64,000 bases of DNA from Polyangiaceae bacterium. Lineage in GTDB: Bacteria > Myxococcota_A > Polyangia > Polyangiales > Polyangiaceae. The position numbers and the translations under genes were made by a program. The notes under the pieces are model-generated. The model was given only the letters and a program-made list of their open reading frames with translations. It was not told the origin of the DNA and ran no database searches. Where the stretch lies: contig JADJXL010000024.1 of the NCBI GenBank assembly GCA_016715885.1, positions 62,001 through 126,000 on the forward strand, written 5' to 3'. Shown piece after piece: positions 36,859 to 45,261 of the stretch. How positions within the stretch are numbered: position 1 is the first letter of the stretch; each line of letters starts with the position of its first letter.

Positions 36859-38748
36859 ATGCCCCTTCGTCCCTCCAAACTCCGCACATTCGCCTCACGC
36901 CTACGTCTCGCTCCGCTCGCCCTCGCAGCGCTCTTGGGCGCCGCGTGCGAGCAGCCGCCTGCGCCAGCTCCGACGACCGCTCCCGCGGCCAGCGTGAGCG
37001 CCAAGCCGGCTGCGCCGACGGTCGACGAAGCAAAAGCGTTCGTCGCTCGCGTCGACACGGACTTGAAGAAGCTGTGGACCGCTGCGGCGCGCGCTTCGTG
37101 GGTGAACCAGACGTACATCACGGACGACACGGTTGCGCTCGCGGCCGCAGCGGACGAAGCGACGATGGAGTTTTTGGGTCGCGCGGTTGGAGAAGCGAAT
37201 CGTTTCGACGGGATGAAGCTCCCCGACGACGTTGCGCGGCAGATCAAGCTGATCAAGTTGTCGCAAACGCTGCCGGCGCCACGTGACGAAAAGAAGCGTT
37301 CGGAATTGGCTGGAATTGCGGCATCGATGCAAGCCGATTACGGCAAGGGCAAATATTGTCCGGCTCGTCTCGAAGGCAAATGCCTGAACTTGGACGAATT
37401 ATCGAACATCATTGGAACGAGCCGTAAATACGACGAGCTTTTGGATGCGTGGACGGGCTGGCACAGCATTTCGCCGCCCATGCGCGAGCGATATCAGCGT
37501 TATGTGGAGCTTGGCAACGAAGGCGCCAAGGAGATGGGTTTTCCCGATATGGGGGCTCTCTGGCGTGCCGGTTACGACATGACGCCGGAAGAATTCGAGG
37601 CCGAGGTGGAGCGGCTGTGGACGCAGGTCAAACCGCTTTACGACGAATTGCATTGCTACATGCGGGCGCGGCTGCGCAAAGAATACGGCAATGACAAAAT
37701 CGGCGACAAAGCGCCGATTCCCGCGCATTTGCTGGGCAACATGTGGGCGCAGGATTGGTCGAACCTGTACGACCTCGCGGCTCCATACCCCAAAGAGAGC
37801 AAATTGGACGTGACGAAGGCGCTCGTCGACAAGAAAATCGAGCCCAAAGAAATGGTCAAGATGGCCGAAAAGTTCTTCACGTCGCTCGGCCTCGACGAAT
37901 TGCCCAAGACATTTTGGGAGCGATCGCTCTTCACGCGTCCGCGCGATCGTGATGTGGTTTGTCACGCCAGTGCGTGGGATTTGACGTACGGCGGTGACAT
38001 CCGCATCAAAATGTGCATCGAGCCCAAGGAGGACGATTTCATCACGATTCACCACGAGCTCGGGCACAACTACTACTACGTGTACTACTACAAGATGCCC
38101 GTGCTTTTCCAAGCGGGTGCCAACGACGGGTTTCACGAGGGAATCGGCGACACGATTGCGCTCAGCGTGACGCCGGGGTACCTCAAGACCGTGGGGCTGC
38201 TGGACGAAGCGCCGCAAAATGAAAAGGCGGACGTCAATTTCCTGATGAAGCAGGCATTGGCGAAGGTAGCGTTTTTGCCGTTCGGCAAGCTCATCGATCA
38301 ATGGCGGTGGGACGTATTTTCAGGAAAAACCGCGCCGGCCAAGTACAACGAGGCGTGGTGGACGCTGCGCAAGAATTATCAGGGCATTGCGCCTCCCGTG
38401 GAACGAACGGAGAAAGACTTCGATCCGGGGGCGAAGTACCACGTGCCCGCGAATACGCCTTACATGCGATACTTCCTTGCGCACATCTATCAATTCCAGT
38501 TCCACCGAGCGCTCTGCAAGGCGGCGGGTCACACGGGGCCCCTGCATTCGTGTTCGATTTACGGCAGCAAAGCGGCCGGGGACAAGCTGAAGGCGATGCT
38601 GGCGCTCGGCGCGAGCGTGCCGTGGCCGAAGGCGCTGGAAGCGGTATCGGGCGAATCGAAGGCGGACGCGACGGCGATATTGGATTACTTCGCGCCTCTG
38701 CGGAAGTTCGTCCAGGAACAGAACAAAGGGGAAACGTGCGGTTGGTGA
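36859..38748 (+). CDS. M2-family (ACE-like) zinc dipeptidyl carboxypeptidase lipoprotein
   Basis: 629 residues. The signal ends in a lipobox (ALLGAACEQ), followed by an Ala/Pro linker. The gluzincin motif HHELGHNYYY (HExxH) is at about residue 397, and the third zinc ligand is in FHEGIGDTIALSV, as in angiotensin-converting enzyme and bacterial M2 peptidases. WEIFYR-type and RYFLAHIYQFQF regions typical of M2 C-termini are also seen (YMRYFLAHIYQFQFHRALC). It should remove C-terminal dipeptides from extracytoplasmic peptides. An inverted repeat just after the stop probably ends the transcript. Confidence 0.92.
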   Translation: MPLRPSKLRTFASRLRLAPLALAALLGAACEQPPAPAPTTAPAASVSAKPAAPTVDEAKAFVARVDTDLKKLWTAAARASWVNQTYITDDTVALAAAADEATMEFLGRAVGEANRFDGMKLPDDVARQIKLIKLSQTLPAPRDEKKRSELAGIAASMQADYGKGKYCPARLEGKCLNLDELSNIIGTSRKYDELLDAWTGWHSISPPMRERYQRYVELGNEGAKEMGFPDMGALWRAGYDMTPEEFEAEVERLWTQVKPLYDELHCYMRARLRKEYGNDKIGDKAPIPAHLLGNMWAQDWSNLYDLAAPYPKESKLDVTKALVDKKIEPKEMVKMAEKFFTSLGLDELPKTFWERSLFTRPRDRDVVCHASAWDLTYGGDIRIKMCIEPKEDDFITIHHELGHNYYYVYYYKMPVLFQAGANDGFHEGIGDTIALSVTPGYLKTVGLLDEAPQNEKADVNFLMKQALAKVAFLPFGKLIDQWRWDVFSGKTAPAKYNEAWWTLRKNYQGIAPPVERTEKDFDPGAKYHVPANTPYMRYFLAHIYQFQFHRALCKAAGHTGPLHSCSIYGSKAAGDKLKAMLALGASVPWPKALEAVSGESKADATAILDYFAPLRKFVQEQNKGETCGW

Positions 38749-38755
38749 AGGCCTA

Positions 38756-38803
38756 GAGCGTGTTGAACAGGAAATCGCCCACAGGTATCTGTTCAACACG
38801 CTC
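38756..38803. terminator. 15-bp inverted repeat between convergent genes
   Basis: A perfect inverted repeat: GAGCGTGTTGAACAG at 38756-38770 and its complement at 38789-38803, with an 18-base loop. It lies between the stops of the M2 peptidase (+) and the molybdenum hydroxylase (-), the right place for a two-way terminator. There is no T-tract on either side, so it is not a classic intrinsic terminator. Confidence 0.5.
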
Positions 38804-38814
38804 CAAGGCGGAGA

Positions 38815-41004
38815 CTACTTCAAATCATCCGCCGTGATCGGCAGGCGCCGAATACGTTTGCCCGTCGCGGCAAAGACGGCATTCGCGACCGCCGGCGCAA
38901 TCGGCGGCGTCCCAGGCTCGCCCGTTCCTCCCGGCGCTTCGCCGCTCGGAACGACGTACACCTCGATCGCTGGTGCCTCGTCCATTCCAATCAGCTTGAA
39001 GTTGTGGAAATTCGCCTGCTTGACCTTGCCCTCTTCAATGCGAATGGAGGACTTGAGCACCGCGGTCAGACCAAAAATGATCCCGCTCTCCATCTGCGCT
39101 TCCACAATGCCGGGATGCACGAATTCACCGCAATCGACCGCGCAAATGACTCGGTCGACCTTGACCTTGCCACCAGCGACGGTGACCTCGGCAACTTGCG
39201 CGATGTAGCTACCAAAACTGTGATGCACGGCAACGCCACGACCACGACCCTTTTCGAGCGCCGTGCCCCAACCAGATTTGTTCGCGACGACTTCGAGCAC
39301 GCGCTTCATTCGCGGAGAATCCGCCAATAACTTTCGGCGATACTCGACCGGGTCCATCTTGGCCATCGTTGCCAATTCGTCGAGCAGGCTTTCCTGGACA
39401 AACGCATTCGTCGAATGCCCCACGGAGCGCCAGAAACCAACGGGAACTCCTTCCTGTCGATGGTATTCGATTTTCAAGTTGGGCAGTGCATACTCTTCAC
39501 CAAGTCCCTCGACCGATGATTTGTCAATGCCATCCTTGAAGTTTTGCGGGAAAACCCGAGCCATGACGGAAGCCCCGACGACCTGGTATCGAACGGCGAG
39601 CGGCATTCCATCGGCGCCCAGAGCAGCTTTCACCGCGCTGTACGTCGCGGGCCGATAATAATCGTGCCGAATGTCGTCCTCGCGCGTCCAGACGACTTTG
39701 ACGGGTCCACCAAACTGTTTGGATGCCTCGATCGCCTCCAGGACGAAGTCCATCTCGAAACGCCGGCCAAAACCACCACCCAAATACGTCGTGTGCACCT
39801 TGATGGCCTTCGGTTCGAGGCCCGTGACCTTGGCAGCCACCATTTGCACGATTCCCGCAGCCTGATGCCCCGCCCAAATGTCGCATCCATCGGCACGTAC
39901 GTGCGCGGCTGCATTGAGAGGCTCCATCGGCGCGTGCGCTTGAAACGGCTGTTCGTACGTGACTTCGAGCTTCTTTTTGGCCTTTTTCCACGCAGCATCG
40001 AAATCGCCCTTTTGCTGAGCGACGAGGCCCGGTTTCTTCACGAGGTTCTTGGCGTCTTCGAGCAGTTTGTCCGTCGAAACCGCCGCTCCAGCTCCCGGAT
40101 CCCACGTCACGGTGAGCGCTTCGGCGCCTTTTTTCGCAGCCCAGAAGTTATCGGCGACGACGGCAATGCCCGACGAAATCTGAAAAACCTTGCGCACGTT
40201 GCGTACGGCAAGCGCCTTTTCAGCGTCGAATTTCGCTACTTTGCCCCCAGGCACCGGCGACCGCACGACGACGGCCGTTTTCATGTCCGGCACCTTCACG
40301 TCGATCCCGAATTGAGCTTTCCCGGCACCTTTGGCGCGCGCATCGATGCGCTGAGGGCGCGTGCCGATCAATTCGTGCTGATTACGCGCTGCAAGCGGCG
40401 GATCTTGCGGAACCTTTTGTTTTGCCGCAAGCTCGACGAGATCTCCATAAGGAATTCGCTGGTTCGTCTTCGCATGGAGCACATGCCCGGTTTCGGTCGA
40501 TAGTTCGTCCGCCGAAACCCCGAGTTTTTCCGCGGCCGCGGCGACGAGCATCATGCGTGCGGCAGCGCCCGCTTTGCGCATGGGCACCATATCGCCACGA
40601 ATGGTGGTGCTGCCGCCCGTCGCCTGCATCCCGAAAAGCTTGTTTTTGTACGCAGGATCGGCCGGTGCCCATTCCGTCTTCACGCTGGAGAGCGCGACGT
40701 GCAATTCTTCCGCGGCAAGCATCGCGAGGGCCGTTTCCACGCCCTGCCCCATTTCGGCCTTGTCAATGACGACCGTGACGGTGCTATCGGGCGCGACGCG
40801 AATCCATGCATCCGGGACAAACGGAGCCTTGGGCGCCTCGACCTTCGCCTCCTGCGGCTTTTCATTCGTCGCGACCTTGGGCGGGAGCGTGGGCGCCGTA
40901 GATTCGCAACCAATGGCAAATCCCGCGCCCGCACTCATGACGAGCCCCAAGAAGAAACGCCGGCTGACACCTTGTTCCATCGTGTTTCGATGCTCGGAGG
41001 CCAT
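38815..41004 (-). CDS. Molybdenum hydroxylase large subunit, isoquinoline 1-oxidoreductase beta-like
   Basis: 729 residues; AAGGTGGA lies just upstream of the ATG at 41004. A Tat signal (SRRFFLGLVMSAGAGFAIGC, residues 14-33) indicates export with cofactor bound; a Cys at its end may be lipidated. The body is the xanthine-dehydrogenase-family molybdopterin subunit: GGGFGRRFEMDFV, the segment PVGFWRSVGHSTNAFVQESL, and the C-terminal GEAPGGTGEPGTPPIAPA loop with a conserved Gly/Glu-rich turn. It pairs with the adjacent [2Fe-2S] subunit (gap 3 bases), as in IorAB-type two-subunit hydroxylases without an FAD subunit. The substrate is unknown, probably an aldehyde or N-heterocycle in the periplasm. 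Confidence 0.9.
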   Translation of the reverse strand: MASEHRNTMEQGVSRRFFLGLVMSAGAGFAIGCESTAPTLPPKVATNEKPQEAKVEAPKAPFVPDAWIRVAPDSTVTVVIDKAEMGQGVETALAMLAAEELHVALSSVKTEWAPADPAYKNKLFGMQATGGSTTIRGDMVPMRKAGAAARMMLVAAAAEKLGVSADELSTETGHVLHAKTNQRIPYGDLVELAAKQKVPQDPPLAARNQHELIGTRPQRIDARAKGAGKAQFGIDVKVPDMKTAVVVRSPVPGGKVAKFDAEKALAVRNVRKVFQISSGIAVVADNFWAAKKGAEALTVTWDPGAGAAVSTDKLLEDAKNLVKKPGLVAQQKGDFDAAWKKAKKKLEVTYEQPFQAHAPMEPLNAAAHVRADGCDIWAGHQAAGIVQMVAAKVTGLEPKAIKVHTTYLGGGFGRRFEMDFVLEAIEASKQFGGPVKVVWTREDDIRHDYYRPATYSAVKAALGADGMPLAVRYQVVGASVMARVFPQNFKDGIDKSSVEGLGEEYALPNLKIEYHRQEGVPVGFWRSVGHSTNAFVQESLLDELATMAKMDPVEYRRKLLADSPRMKRVLEVVANKSGWGTALEKGRGRGVAVHHSFGSYIAQVAEVTVAGGKVKVDRVICAVDCGEFVHPGIVEAQMESGIIFGLTAVLKSSIRIEEGKVKQANFHNFKLIGMDEAPAIEVYVVPSGEAPGGTGEPGTPPIAPAVANAVFAATGKRIRRLPITADDLK

Positions 41005-41007
41005 GGC

Positions 41008-41493
41008 TCATCCACCTTTCTGCGCGGCCGCGTGAATGGCCCGACGAATGCGAGGGTACGTGCCACAACGACATAGATTACCACTCATGGCCTTGTCGAT
41101 ATCGGCATCGGTCGGTTTCTTGATTTGCGTTAGAAGTGCCGCCGCAGCCATGATTTGCCCAGGTTGGCAATATCCGCATTGCGACACGCCTTCCTCCATC
41201 CACGCCTGCTGCACGGGATGATCGCCGTCCTTCGACAGCCCTTCAATCGTCGTGATTTTCTTGCCCGCTGCTTCGGCCGCCGAAACTTGACAACTACGCG
41301 CTGCTGCGCCGTCGATGTGCACCGTGCATGCGCCACACGAACCAATCCCACAGCCGTATTTGGTCCCCGGAAGGTCCAGGACATCGCGCAAAACCCATAA
41401 CAACGGCATGTCGGGATCGTCGCGATAGGTGCGCTTTTCTCCGTTTACATCCAAAACGATGTCTTTCTGCTCCACCGTCCTCTGCCTTTCCAT
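41008..41493 (-). CDS. [2Fe-2S] subunit of the molybdenum hydroxylase
   Basis: 161 residues from ATG 41493. The start is set below 41505 so that it does not overlap the upstream lipoprotein gene; a GTG at 41475, right after AGAGGA, is another candidate. Eight Cys bind two clusters: YGCGIGSCGAC and SC (C48, C53, C56, C68) for the plant-ferredoxin type, and CGYCQPGQ and CRCGTYPRI (C106, C109, C141, C143) for the helical type. It passes electrons from the molybdenum site of the neighbouring subunit and presumably travels through Tat by hitchhiking, having no signal of its own. Confidence 0.93.
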   Translation of the reverse strand: MERQRTVEQKDIVLDVNGEKRTYRDDPDMPLLWVLRDVLDLPGTKYGCGIGSCGACTVHIDGAAARSCQVSAAEAAGKKITTIEGLSKDGDHPVQQAWMEEGVSQCGYCQPGQIMAAAALLTQIKKPTDADIDKAMSGNLCRCGTYPRIRRAIHAAAQKGG

Positions 41494-41504
41494 TCGAAGC
41501 AACG

Positions 41505-42500
41505 TCAGTTGTTCAAGAACCCGCAAAGCGAATTGCCCGGGCAGCACAAATCATAACCGCCGGCAATCTGCTTTGTGTGTACACAAACATACGATCCTTG
41601 ACTGGGATAATAATATGCCCAGAAAAAGCACATTTCGTCGTTTGCGGATTCGCCAAAACCCACCTGCTGATCGCTCGTGTTGTTGTATTCGCACGTGAAG
41701 CGAAACCCGCCGCCCTGCGGAATGGCAAAGGGCGGATCGTGCATCACTGTCTCCGGTTCGCTCCAAAGCCATCCCGGCACATCGTACACCGATTTGTCCG
41801 GGCCATCTTTGGTTTCCGCCGCGGCGACGGTGACGTTGGTGCCATATTGATGCGTATGACCCGTGATTCCGAAAAAGTTCACGCCGAGGAGATCATCCGG
41901 TATATTGAAGAATGTGGGACCGAGCGTATTTTTCGAATGCGGGGCGATGTTGATGTCGGGGTTGCCGATGAACAAGAAATCCGCCTCGTGCTCGTAGTCT
42001 TTCGCAGGAATCGTCACGAACGTGGACTTCGCCGACACTTCGAGCGGCGCGGACGTGGTATTGATGTAATGCATTTCGAGACGCACCATTTGTCCCGCAG
42101 GCATGGAAAATGCCACACCCTTTGGAAGCGTCAACGTCTCTTCATGCTTTTGCGTGACCATGATCGTCGAACCCTTCGACGGGTCGAGCGAATCGAGAAA
42201 CGGCGTGCAATCGTACGGATCGAGCTTCTCCTCGGTATCAGCCGTGCGATAAATGATGAGGTGATGCGAGCCCGCCGGCAGCGAATTGTGAATCTGATGC
42301 ACACGAATGAGCTCGTCATTGCCAAGGCGTTTTACAATGCATTGCGTTCGCTCGGTTCCAGGCGCAATCGTGAGTGCAGGGAAGTCCACGATGTACGTCG
42401 ACGACGTGAGCTCGCCTTCGATGGGCTTGTTTGCCGCATCATCGACGGACGAACCGCACCCAAGGGCCAAAACGCAGCAAAATCCGGCTGAAATTCGCAT
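41505..42500 (-). CDS. PHM-like copper type II monooxygenase-fold lipoprotein
   Basis: 331 residues from ATG 42500, with GGGAGTGG 6 bases upstream; the frame is open to 42752 but the lipobox LALGC (Cys15) fixes the start. The copper ligands of peptidylglycine alpha-hydroxylating monooxygenase are all matched: the HH pair at 79-80 (GSHHLIIY) and His144 (MHYINTT) for the first copper, and His215/His217 (GHTHQYG) plus Met290 (NDEMCFF) for the second. It is therefore a plausible two-copper oxygenase or copper-binding relative, anchored outside the cytoplasm. It is 11 bases upstream of the hydroxylase subunits and may be in the same transcript. Confidence 0.8.
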   Translation of the reverse strand: MRISAGFCCVLALGCGSSVDDAANKPIEGELTSSTYIVDFPALTIAPGTERTQCIVKRLGNDELIRVHQIHNSLPAGSHHLIIYRTADTEEKLDPYDCTPFLDSLDPSKGSTIMVTQKHEETLTLPKGVAFSMPAGQMVRLEMHYINTTSAPLEVSAKSTFVTIPAKDYEHEADFLFIGNPDINIAPHSKNTLGPTFFNIPDDLLGVNFFGITGHTHQYGTNVTVAAAETKDGPDKSVYDVPGWLWSEPETVMHDPPFAIPQGGGFRFTCEYNNTSDQQVGFGESANDEMCFFWAYYYPSQGSYVCVHTKQIAGGYDLCCPGNSLCGFLNN

Positions 42501-42609
42501 AATAGCCACTCCCGTTGCCGACAAGGAACCGCTCCAACACGCGGCAGTCAGGCTAGCCTGGAATCTCCGTGCTTGTCCACTCCAGATTGCGCGCCGCTGC
42601 CGAGATTCG

Positions 42610-43662
42610 TTACGCCCGTCGAAACGCGCGCCGCACGGCCAGCTCGAGCTCGGCGCGATGCCGCTCGACGCTCTCGAACAACGACAACTGCCCCTGACCT
42701 CGAAGAAGGTTGTGTTCGCCACGGGCGGGAAAACGCTGCGCGTCGAAGCCAAAGTACCGCTCGTGAAGCGCGTCGGCCAAAAATCGCGCCGAAAGAATCA
42801 CACAAATCGTCGCGAGGCCCGAGACGAGCGCTTCCATTTCCTCCACCGAAACAAGCTCGCCACCCGCCGCGATGTCACCATATCCAGACAATGCCGCGAC
42901 GAACGTATCGACATTGACCGCAGACAGTGCCTGATCCTCGCCAGCCGGGTTCGTCCACGACCGAAGCGCGTCGCCCATTTCGAATGGCCAAATTATACGG
43001 CCCAGGGTATCGAGATCGACCAAACAATGGCCAATTCCGTCGCGAAATAACAAATTCGATATTTTCAGATCACCATGCGCATGACGCTTGGGCAAACTCG
43101 ACAAATCCGGTAATCCTTCAGCAATTTGCCATATTCGATCGGAGAGCCTCGATACGTCGTCGAACAATCGATGTCCAGGGTGCTCGACCAATGCACCGCG
43201 CAAAACATCAAAATGGCGCCGAGCATCATGGACGCCCGTGCGCACGTGCCGATATTCGTAATCGAGGTCCGCGACGGCCAAGTGAAATGTGGCCACGAGC
43301 TTGCCAGCTTCGCGCGCCATCTCGGGCGATGCAATGCGATCGAACGCCTGTCCCTCGACAAATGTAAGTGCGCGCCAAATGCCGACCCCATCGTCGACCC
43401 ATAACCGTCCCGCGTCCGTTCGCACCGGCCGAGGCGTGGTCAAACCCTTGGATTCAATGTGCGCGGTAACGGCATCGATGTCTTCGTTGACCGATCCGCC
43501 AAACACCGGATGCAATCGCTGCACGATGACAGGACCTTTTCGCCCATCGACTCGGTACGTGCGATTGATGAGGCCTCCGCTTTGAACCGTCACGGGCTGG
43601 CCCGCGAGATCGCGATAGTGGGCGAGAACGGAATCGGGAATGGAGGCAAGGGTGTCGCGCAT
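42610..43662 (-). CDS. Aminoglycoside phosphotransferase-fold kinase, N-acetylhexosamine kinase-like
   Basis: 350 residues. Catalytic loop HAHGDLKISNLLF (Asp198, Asn203) and the metal-binding LVDLDTLG (Asp216) define the APH kinase fold. The N-terminal region GGLINRTYRV with VIVQRLHPVF and the following VTAHIESKG resembles NahK-type N-acetylhexosamine 1-kinases more than antibiotic kinases. A small-molecule sugar kinase is therefore the better guess than resistance. It begins one base after the greB stop, so the two are in one operon. Confidence 0.78.
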   Translation of the reverse strand: MRDTLASIPDSVLAHYRDLAGQPVTVQSGGLINRTYRVDGRKGPVIVQRLHPVFGGSVNEDIDAVTAHIESKGLTTPRPVRTDAGRLWVDDGVGIWRALTFVEGQAFDRIASPEMAREAGKLVATFHLAVADLDYEYRHVRTGVHDARRHFDVLRGALVEHPGHRLFDDVSRLSDRIWQIAEGLPDLSSLPKRHAHGDLKISNLLFRDGIGHCLVDLDTLGRIIWPFEMGDALRSWTNPAGEDQALSAVNVDTFVAALSGYGDIAAGGELVSVEEMEALVSGLATICVILSARFLADALHERYFGFDAQRFPARGEHNLLRGQGQLSLFESVERHRAELELAVRRAFRRA

Positions 43663-43663
43663 G

Positions 43664-44137
43664 CTAAATATAGGATATTTTTACGATTTCCAGTTCCAGT
43701 GCACCCGCCGGCCTTTGCACGACGACGACGTCGCCCACGCGTTTCCCAAGCAAACCATGTCCGACGGGCGAGCGCCAACTGATTGCACCGGATTTGCTAT
43801 CCGTTTCGTCCTCGCCAACGATGCGATACACCGCCCGGCGTTCTTCTTCGTCGAGCACCTCGACCGTGGCGCCGAAATACACCTTATCGCTTTTTTGCGC
43901 TTTCGGATCGACCACGACGGCGCTTTCGAGCCGTTTGGTCAGGTAGCGCATGCGCCGATCGATTTCCCGCAGCTTTTTCTTGCCGTAAATGTATTCCGCA
44001 TTTTCACTGCGGTCGCCCTGGGCGGCGGCATCGGCCACTTCCTGTACGACGCGCGGACGCTCGACGGACCTGAGCCGCCCGAGCTCTTCGGAGAGACGTT
44101 TTGCGCCATCAGGGGTGATGTAGTTGGGGTTTGCCAT
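43664..44137 (-). CDS. greB: Transcript cleavage factor GreA/GreB, GreB-like
   Basis: 157 residues. The N-terminal coiled coil (RLSEELGRLRSVERPRVVQEV, GDRSENAEYIYGKKKLREIDRRMRYL) carries the acidic tip residues DRSENAEY, and YIYGKKKLREID is the GreB signature. The C-terminal FKBP-like domain ends with PAGALELEIVKISYI. It rescues backtracked RNA polymerase by stimulating transcript cleavage. It lies 32 bases after pilT and immediately before the kinase gene. Confidence 0.93.
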   Translation of the reverse strand: MANPNYITPDGAKRLSEELGRLRSVERPRVVQEVADAAAQGDRSENAEYIYGKKKLREIDRRMRYLTKRLESAVVVDPKAQKSDKVYFGATVEVLDEEERRAVYRIVGEDETDSKSGAISWRSPVGHGLLGKRVGDVVVVQRPAGALELEIVKISYI

Positions 44138-44169
44138 GATGAAAGGTGTTGGTCTCGACAGCCAGCAGC

Positions 44170-45261
44170 TTAGTGCTGTTCCGGCGGTTTTCCACCTTTT
44201 TTGCCAGCCATGACCTTCTGAAACGTTTCCTTGTCGATGGCCTTTTCGATGGCCACGTCGGGCGTGATGGTGCCCTTGTCCACGAGCCGCTCGAGCGACA
44301 TGTCCATCGTCTGCATGCCTTGCGATTGGCCGACCTGCATGATGTTCGGAATTTGATAGGTTTTACCTTCGCGAATCATCGACGCGAGGGCGCTGTTGCC
44401 GATGAGGATTTCGTGGGCCGCGACGCGTCCCTTGCCATCCGCCGTCTTCAGCAATTGCTGCGCCACGATGGCCACGAGACTTTCGGCGAGCATGCCTCGC
44501 ACCTGCGGCTGTTCGTCCGCGGGAAACGCATTGATGATGCGATCGATCGTCGCCGCCGCGCTGTTCGTGTGGACGGTGCCGAAAACCAAAATACCGAAGC
44601 TCGCGAGCTGCAATGCAAGCTTCATGGTTTCGTTGGTCCGAAGCTCGCCGATGAGAATGACGTCGGCATTTTCACGTCCTGCATTACGAATGGCCGCGGC
44701 AAACGAAGGCGCATGTTGCCCAACCTCGCGATGCGTGACTTGCGACTTTTTCGACGGATGGACGAATTCGACGGGGTCTTCGATGGTGAGAACGTGTGCC
44801 TCGCGCGTCGAATTGATGTGATCAATCATCGCGGCGAGCGTCGTCGATTTACCGCTGCCCGTGGGTCCGGTGACGAGGATCAAACCATTGCGCTTGTCGG
44901 AGAGCTTGCGAATGACAGGCGGACAGCCAAGATCGTCGAGCGTGAGTATTTTCGTGGGGATGATGCGGAATACGGCTCCAAGACCCGCGTGCTTGTACAA
45001 GTAATTCGCACGAAAACGCGCCTTGTCCCCATATTGATACGCGAAATCGAGGTCGAGCTCGCTCGTGATCTTGCCGTGCTCTTCGGGCGTCGTGATCTCG
45101 AAAAGAAGGTTCTCCATTTCCTCGGCATCCATGGGCGTGTCGCGCAACGGCACGAGCTCGCCACGAATGCGCAAGAGCGGAGGATAACCAATGCCGAGGT
45201 GCAAATCGCTGGCTTTGCGTTCCAAAAGCTCGTCGAAAAAACGGTCGATGCGTGCCATCAC
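44170..45261 (-). CDS. pilT: PilT-type twitching motility ATPase
   Basis: 363 residues. Start GTG at 45261 overlaps the upstream TGA; an ATG follows immediately. PilT landmarks: ASDLHLGIG, the Asp-box region EDPVEFVH, Walker A GPTGSGKST (132-140), a His box VFGTVHTNSAAATIDRI, and an AEILIG-like AAHEILIG. The Walker B/retraction segment reads VILIGELRTNETM where PilT usually has GEMRDLET, a small deviation. It is a hexameric motor for type IV pilus retraction, needed for social gliding in myxobacteria. The partner upstream is a second, longer PilT-family gene. Confidence 0.88.
   Translation of the reverse strand: MMARIDRFFDELLERKASDLHLGIGYPPLLRIRGELVPLRDTPMDAEEMENLLFEITTPEEHGKITSELDLDFAYQYGDKARFRANYLYKHAGLGAVFRIIPTKILTLDDLGCPPVIRKLSDKRNGLILVTGPTGSGKSTTLAAMIDHINSTREAHVLTIEDPVEFVHPSKKSQVTHREVGQHAPSFAAAIRNAGRENADVILIGELRTNETMKLALQLASFGILVFGTVHTNSAAATIDRIINAFPADEQPQVRGMLAESLVAIVAQQLLKTADGKGRVAAHEILIGNSALASMIREGKTYQIPNIMQVGQSQGMQTMDMSLERLVDKGTITPDVAIEKAIDKETFQKVMAGKKGGKPPEQH

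Noticed and set aside
42610..43662. Antibiotic-resistance aminoglycoside kinase
   Set aside because: The N-terminal pattern fits N-acetylhexosamine-kinase-like enzymes better, and the context (greB, pilT) is housekeeping.
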